From contig NZ_JHXQ01000001.1 of the NCBI RefSeq assembly GCF_000621665.1, forward strand, positions 124,001 through 188,000: a stretch of 64,000 bases of DNA, read 5' to 3'. Below the pieces are notes generated by a model that ran no database searches, was not told the origin of the DNA, and was given only the letters and a program-made list of their open reading frames with translations. Positions 61,265 to 64,000 of this stretch are shown piece by piece; the first letter of the stretch is position 1, and each line of letters opens with the position of its first letter. This stretch comes from Allorhizobium undicola ORS 992 = ATCC 700741 (GTDB taxonomy: Bacteria > Pseudomonadota > Alphaproteobacteria > Rhizobiales > Rhizobiaceae). A program made the translations under genes and the position numbers.

Positions 61265-63151
61265 TCACATGGCTGGCGGTTGGCGAACGACGATGCCGAG
61301 ATCGTCGCTCTCACGCACCTGCCGCAAATGCTCCTCTGCCTCTGTTGCCTCGCGCTGCCGGTTCCACATGGAGGCGTAAAGGCCGTTTTGCGCCAGAAGT
61401 TCCGAATGTGTGCCCCGTTCGGCGATTTCTCCCGCCCTCAGCACGATGATTTGATCGGCATTGACGACGGTGGACAGACGGTGGGCGATCACCAGCGTCG
61501 TGCGGTTTTTCGAAACGACATCGAGTGCCGCCTGAATCTCCTGCTCGGTCGTGGTGTCGAGCGCGGACGTGGCTTCATCCAGAATGAGAATGGGCGGGGC
61601 TTTCAGCACGGTGCGGGCAATGGCAACACGCTGCTTTTCGCCGCCGGAAAGCTTCAGGCCCCTTTCCCCCACGAGTGTCGCAAAGCCCTGCGGCAATTCG
61701 CGAATGGTGCGGCCGACCTGGGCTATGTCGGCGGCGGCTTCAACGTCCGTGTCGCTGGCATCCGGGCGGCCATAGCGGATATTATAGGCAATTGTATCGT
61801 TGAACAGCACCGTATCCTGCGGCACCATGCCGATGGCGGCGCGAAGCGAGGCCTGGGTTACGGTGCGAAGGTCCTGTCCGTCGATGGTGATCATGCCTTG
61901 CTGTACGTCGTAGAAGCGGTAAAGCAGCCGGGAAATGGTGGATTTTCCAGCCCCCGACGGCCCGACGACCGCCACTGTCCTTCCCGCCGGGACGGTGAAG
62001 GAAATCCCTTTCAGGATCGGGCGGGCCGGATCATAGGCGAAACGCACGTCGGTGAAGACGATCTCGCCCTGGGCAACAGCGAGAGGTGCGGCGTCTGACC
62101 TGTCCTGCACCTCCGGAGCCACGTTCAAAAGATCGAACATCTGCTCAATATCGGTAAGGCCCTGGCGGATTTCGCGATAGAGCATACCGATGAAGTTCAG
62201 CGGAACGGAAAGCTGCAACAGCAGCGCGTTGACGAAGACGAAATCGCCGACCGTCTGCTGGCCCTGCTGCACCGCGAGCCCGGACATGACGAGCATCACC
62301 GTCATGCCGACGCCAAAGATCAGCCCCTGGCCGAAGTTCAGCCAGCCAAGCGAGGTCCATACCTGGGTTGCCGCCTTCTCATATCGCGCCATCGAGGCAT
62401 CGAAGCGGCTGGCTTCCATGGTCTCGTTGCCGAAATATTTGACGGTTTCGAAATTCAGCAGGGAATCGATGGCCTTGACGTTGGCATCGGTATCGCTGTC
62501 ATTCATCGAGCGGCGAATGGCAATGCGCCAGTCGGATGCCTTTACGGTGTACCAGCAATAGAAAATGACAGTCAGCGCGGTGACGAGCAGATAGGAAAGC
62601 CCGTAGGCCCACCAGAAAATCGCAGCCGTCAGCGCAAATTCCAGCACGGTGGGAATGGAATTGAGGATCGTGTAACGCACGATGGTTTCAATGCCCTTGG
62701 TGCCGCGCTCGATAATGCGTGACAGGCCGCCGGTCTTGCGTTCCAGATGAAAGCGCAGCGAAAGCGCGTGCATATGCACGAAGGTTTTATAGGCAAGCCG
62801 CCGCACGGCATATTGCCCGACACTGGCAAACAGCGAATCGCGAAGCTGGTTCAGACCCCATTGCACGAGGCGCGCCAGGTTATAGGCAATGACCAGCATG
62901 GTTGCCGAAAGCATGAAGCCCGGCAGAAGATCCTTTGCATCCATTCGCCCGTTCAGCGCATCGGTTGCCCATTTGAAGAAATAGGGCACCAGCATCAGCA
63001 CCAGCTTGGCAATGACCAGAAAGAGGCTGGCCCAGATGACGCGGTTTTTGAGATCTTGCCGTTCAGAGGGCCACATATAGGGCCAGAGATTGACGATGGT
63101 GCGCCATGGATTGCTGGAATCGGCCGAAACCGTCTTGCCTTGCCGTTGCAT
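61265..63151 (-). CDS. Atm1/HMT1-like ABC half-transporter
   Basis: Exporter with fused membrane and ATPase domains, 628 residues. Six helices are spread over about 30-330. The ATPase has Walker A VGPSGAGKSTISRLLYRFYD, signature LSGGEKQRVAIARTVLK and Walker B PILILDEATSALDTTTE. The sequence LPQGFATLVGERGLKLSGGE and the TM region match the Atm1/HMT1 group, which export glutathione-linked sulfur or metal conjugates. In alphaproteobacteria the Atm1-type protein helps metal tolerance and may serve Fe-S supply. ATG at 63151 is used; a TTG at 63181 is in frame. A terminator at 63193 isolates it from the upstream gene. Confidence 0.87.
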   Translation of the reverse strand: MQRQGKTVSADSSNPWRTIVNLWPYMWPSERQDLKNRVIWASLFLVIAKLVLMLVPYFFKWATDALNGRMDAKDLLPGFMLSATMLVIAYNLARLVQWGLNQLRDSLFASVGQYAVRRLAYKTFVHMHALSLRFHLERKTGGLSRIIERGTKGIETIVRYTILNSIPTVLEFALTAAIFWWAYGLSYLLVTALTVIFYCWYTVKASDWRIAIRRSMNDSDTDANVKAIDSLLNFETVKYFGNETMEASRFDASMARYEKAATQVWTSLGWLNFGQGLIFGVGMTVMLVMSGLAVQQGQQTVGDFVFVNALLLQLSVPLNFIGMLYREIRQGLTDIEQMFDLLNVAPEVQDRSDAAPLAVAQGEIVFTDVRFAYDPARPILKGISFTVPAGRTVAVVGPSGAGKSTISRLLYRFYDVQQGMITIDGQDLRTVTQASLRAAIGMVPQDTVLFNDTIAYNIRYGRPDASDTDVEAAADIAQVGRTIRELPQGFATLVGERGLKLSGGEKQRVAIARTVLKAPPILILDEATSALDTTTEQEIQAALDVVSKNRTTLVIAHRLSTVVNADQIIVLRAGEIAERGTHSELLAQNGLYASMWNRQREATEAEEHLRQVRESDDLGIVVRQPPAM

Positions 63152-63192
63152 GATCTGTCCATTGAATGCGCCGCGCGCCAACCCTGCACGGC

Positions 63193-63222
63193 AAAAAAAG
63201 AAGCGGCCCGACCGAGCCGCTT
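63193..63222 (-). terminator. Rho-independent terminator after the LysM gene
   Basis: On the minus strand AAGCGGC and GCCGCTT form a stem around an 8-base loop and are followed by CTTTTTTT. It lies 160 bases downstream of the LysM gene stop. Confidence 0.85.
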
Positions 63223-63381
63223 TTGACTATCTAATCAACAAACCGCGTTTGTTTCAATCTCTGGAATGGTTCCAAAGTTAAAGCCTGTCGCGATCTTTCA
63301 GGTTCGCTCCTGACGCTTTACGTCTTTGTTTTGTCGCATGTCGTTATCGCAAAACCGCTGCACAGTTTTGCGCGGCATACT

Positions 63382-64000
63382 TTAGCGTTTGTGTTCGCGC
63401 ATCCATTTCCGGTGAATGGCTTCCGCTTCGCTATCGGGCAGGCTCTGATCGGGAACGGCGAAGGTCTGGCCGGGTTCGATCAGGTCGGGATTGTCGATCT
63501 GCTCGGAATTGGCCATGTAGATCGTGGTATAGCGCACGCCCTGACCGTAAACCCTTCGCGAGATCTGCCACAGGGTATCGCCGCGACGGATGATGACCGT
63601 ATTGGGTGAAGCCGTCAGCGGAGCCTGCGAAATGGTCGGCGGCTCATTGGATGGAGCGGTGCCGGATGCGATTGCCGGCATTTCCGCAGCAGGCGGGGCG
63701 GACGGGGAAGCGGGACGCGGCGCAAGCGCTGCTTCCACAAGCGGCCTTATCTTCGGCAGGGCTTCGGCCATGGCGGAAGCCGAGCCTGAAGGCACGGCTT
63801 TCAGCGCCTCCATTGCCTTTGCGGCATTGGCGGCCATCTGCTTCATGAAGGCTGCATCCTCCGGATTGCCATCGGCGGCGGGGCGGAAATCGGCAACGCC
63901 CTTCAGCGCAAATTGCGTGGCCGAGCGGGCCGCTGCCAGCGCATCGAGAGCGGGCTTGCGGCCCTCGGCAAACAGATTGGTCAGAAGCGCGAAGGACTTG
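63382..64000 (-). CDS. LysM-domain protein (N-terminus beyond window)
   Basis: The frame is open from the right edge to the stop at 63382, about 206 residues visible. At the C-terminus is a LysM domain, VIIRRGDTLWQISRRVYGQG then RYTTIYMANSEQIDNPDLIE, which binds peptidoglycan. Before it lies a Pro/Ala/Ser-rich linker (ALAPRPASPSAPPAAEMP). The preceding part is helical (LLTNLFAEGRKPALDALAAA). Proteins of this sort are periplasmic or outer-membrane, with the LysM at the far end. An ATG at 63844-63846 is internal, not the start, because the frame continues unbroken to the edge. Confidence 0.85.
   Translation of the reverse strand, partial: KSFALLTNLFAEGRKPALDALAAARSATQFALKGVADFRPAADGNPEDAAFMKQMAANAAKAMEALKAVPSGSASAMAEALPKIRPLVEAALAPRPASPSAPPAAEMPAIASGTAPSNEPPTISQAPLTASPNTVIIRRGDTLWQISRRVYGQGVRYTTIYMANSEQIDNPDLIEPGQTFAVPDQSLPDSEAEAIHRKWMREHKR

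Noticed and set aside
61077..61268. 63-codon minus-strand frame between psd and the ABC transporter
   Set aside because: No ribosome site and composition of random frame type (Pro/Ala-rich). Treated as intergenic.
1..64000. CRISPR arrays, transposases, phage genes, toxin-antitoxin pairs, rRNA
   Set aside because: I looked for spaced direct repeats, DDE or integrase motifs and small paired genes and found none. The repeats present are Bru-RS-like and REP-like palindromes only.

Overview
The window is chromosomal DNA of an alphaproteobacterium in the Brucella/Ochrobactrum group (Hyphomicrobiales). The evidence is an Omp2-type porin pair, several copies of a roughly 105-bp double-hairpin repeat that looks like Bru-RS, a rhizobial-type housekeeping block (dapA, smpB, rpoZ, rsh, lepB, rnc, era, recO) and high G+C in most genes. 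The porin pair is in direct tandem and its middle part does not resemble the classical Brucella Omp2a/Omp2b sequence as I remember it, so an Ochrobactrum-type Brucella is more likely than a classical Brucella species. This is a judgement from sequence, not a database result.

Layout. Positions 1-8600: the 5' part of recQ, an SDR-like protein with a broken catalytic motif, an RND efflux adaptor/pump pair, and the magnesium transporter mgtE. Positions 8900-16700: an MFS exporter, a lipid-kinase-like protein and a four-gene oligopeptide ABC importer whose two ATPases are fused. Positions 17000-19900: a divergent glutamine-synthetase-like/aminotransferase pair that fits polyamine use. Positions 19900-23400: three membrane-associated proteins (GT39/ArnT-like transferase, polyprenyl-phosphate GT2, LPG_synthase_TM-type protein) that look like a lipid-linked-sugar module for envelope modification. 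Positions 23500-30200: amn, small exported proteins, a Sel1-like protein, a HisC-like aminotransferase, two PilZ proteins and a ferredoxin reductase.

Positions 30400-33550: a lower-G+C sulfotransferase-like/GT4 pair sharing an unusual terminal module and lying against the 3' end of tRNA-Ser(GCU). This is the most accessory-looking segment. Positions 34300-36600: tandem porins. Positions 36700-51300: a hydrolase, a Slt70-like lytic transglycosylase, dapA, smpB, a DUF1127 protein, a NYN-domain protein, rpoZ, the bifunctional (p)ppGpp enzyme rsh, a 50-aa DUF3563-like gene, lepB-rnc-era, an AbrB-family membrane protein and recO. Positions 51200-59200: an MFS carrier, an EF-hand protein, a coupled phosphatase/HD/YgfZ operon, three hypotheticals, and a divergent Nudix/SRAP pair. 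Positions 59400-64000: pssA-psd phospholipid synthesis, an Atm1-like ABC exporter and the C-terminal part of a LysM protein.

I found no CRISPR array, transposase, integrase, phage gene or rRNA operon. Nothing in the window is clearly a new defence or biosynthetic system. The best candidates for something undescribed are the sulfotransferase/GT4 pair with its shared module, the three-gene lipid-linked-sugar module, and the palindrome cluster ahead of oppA.
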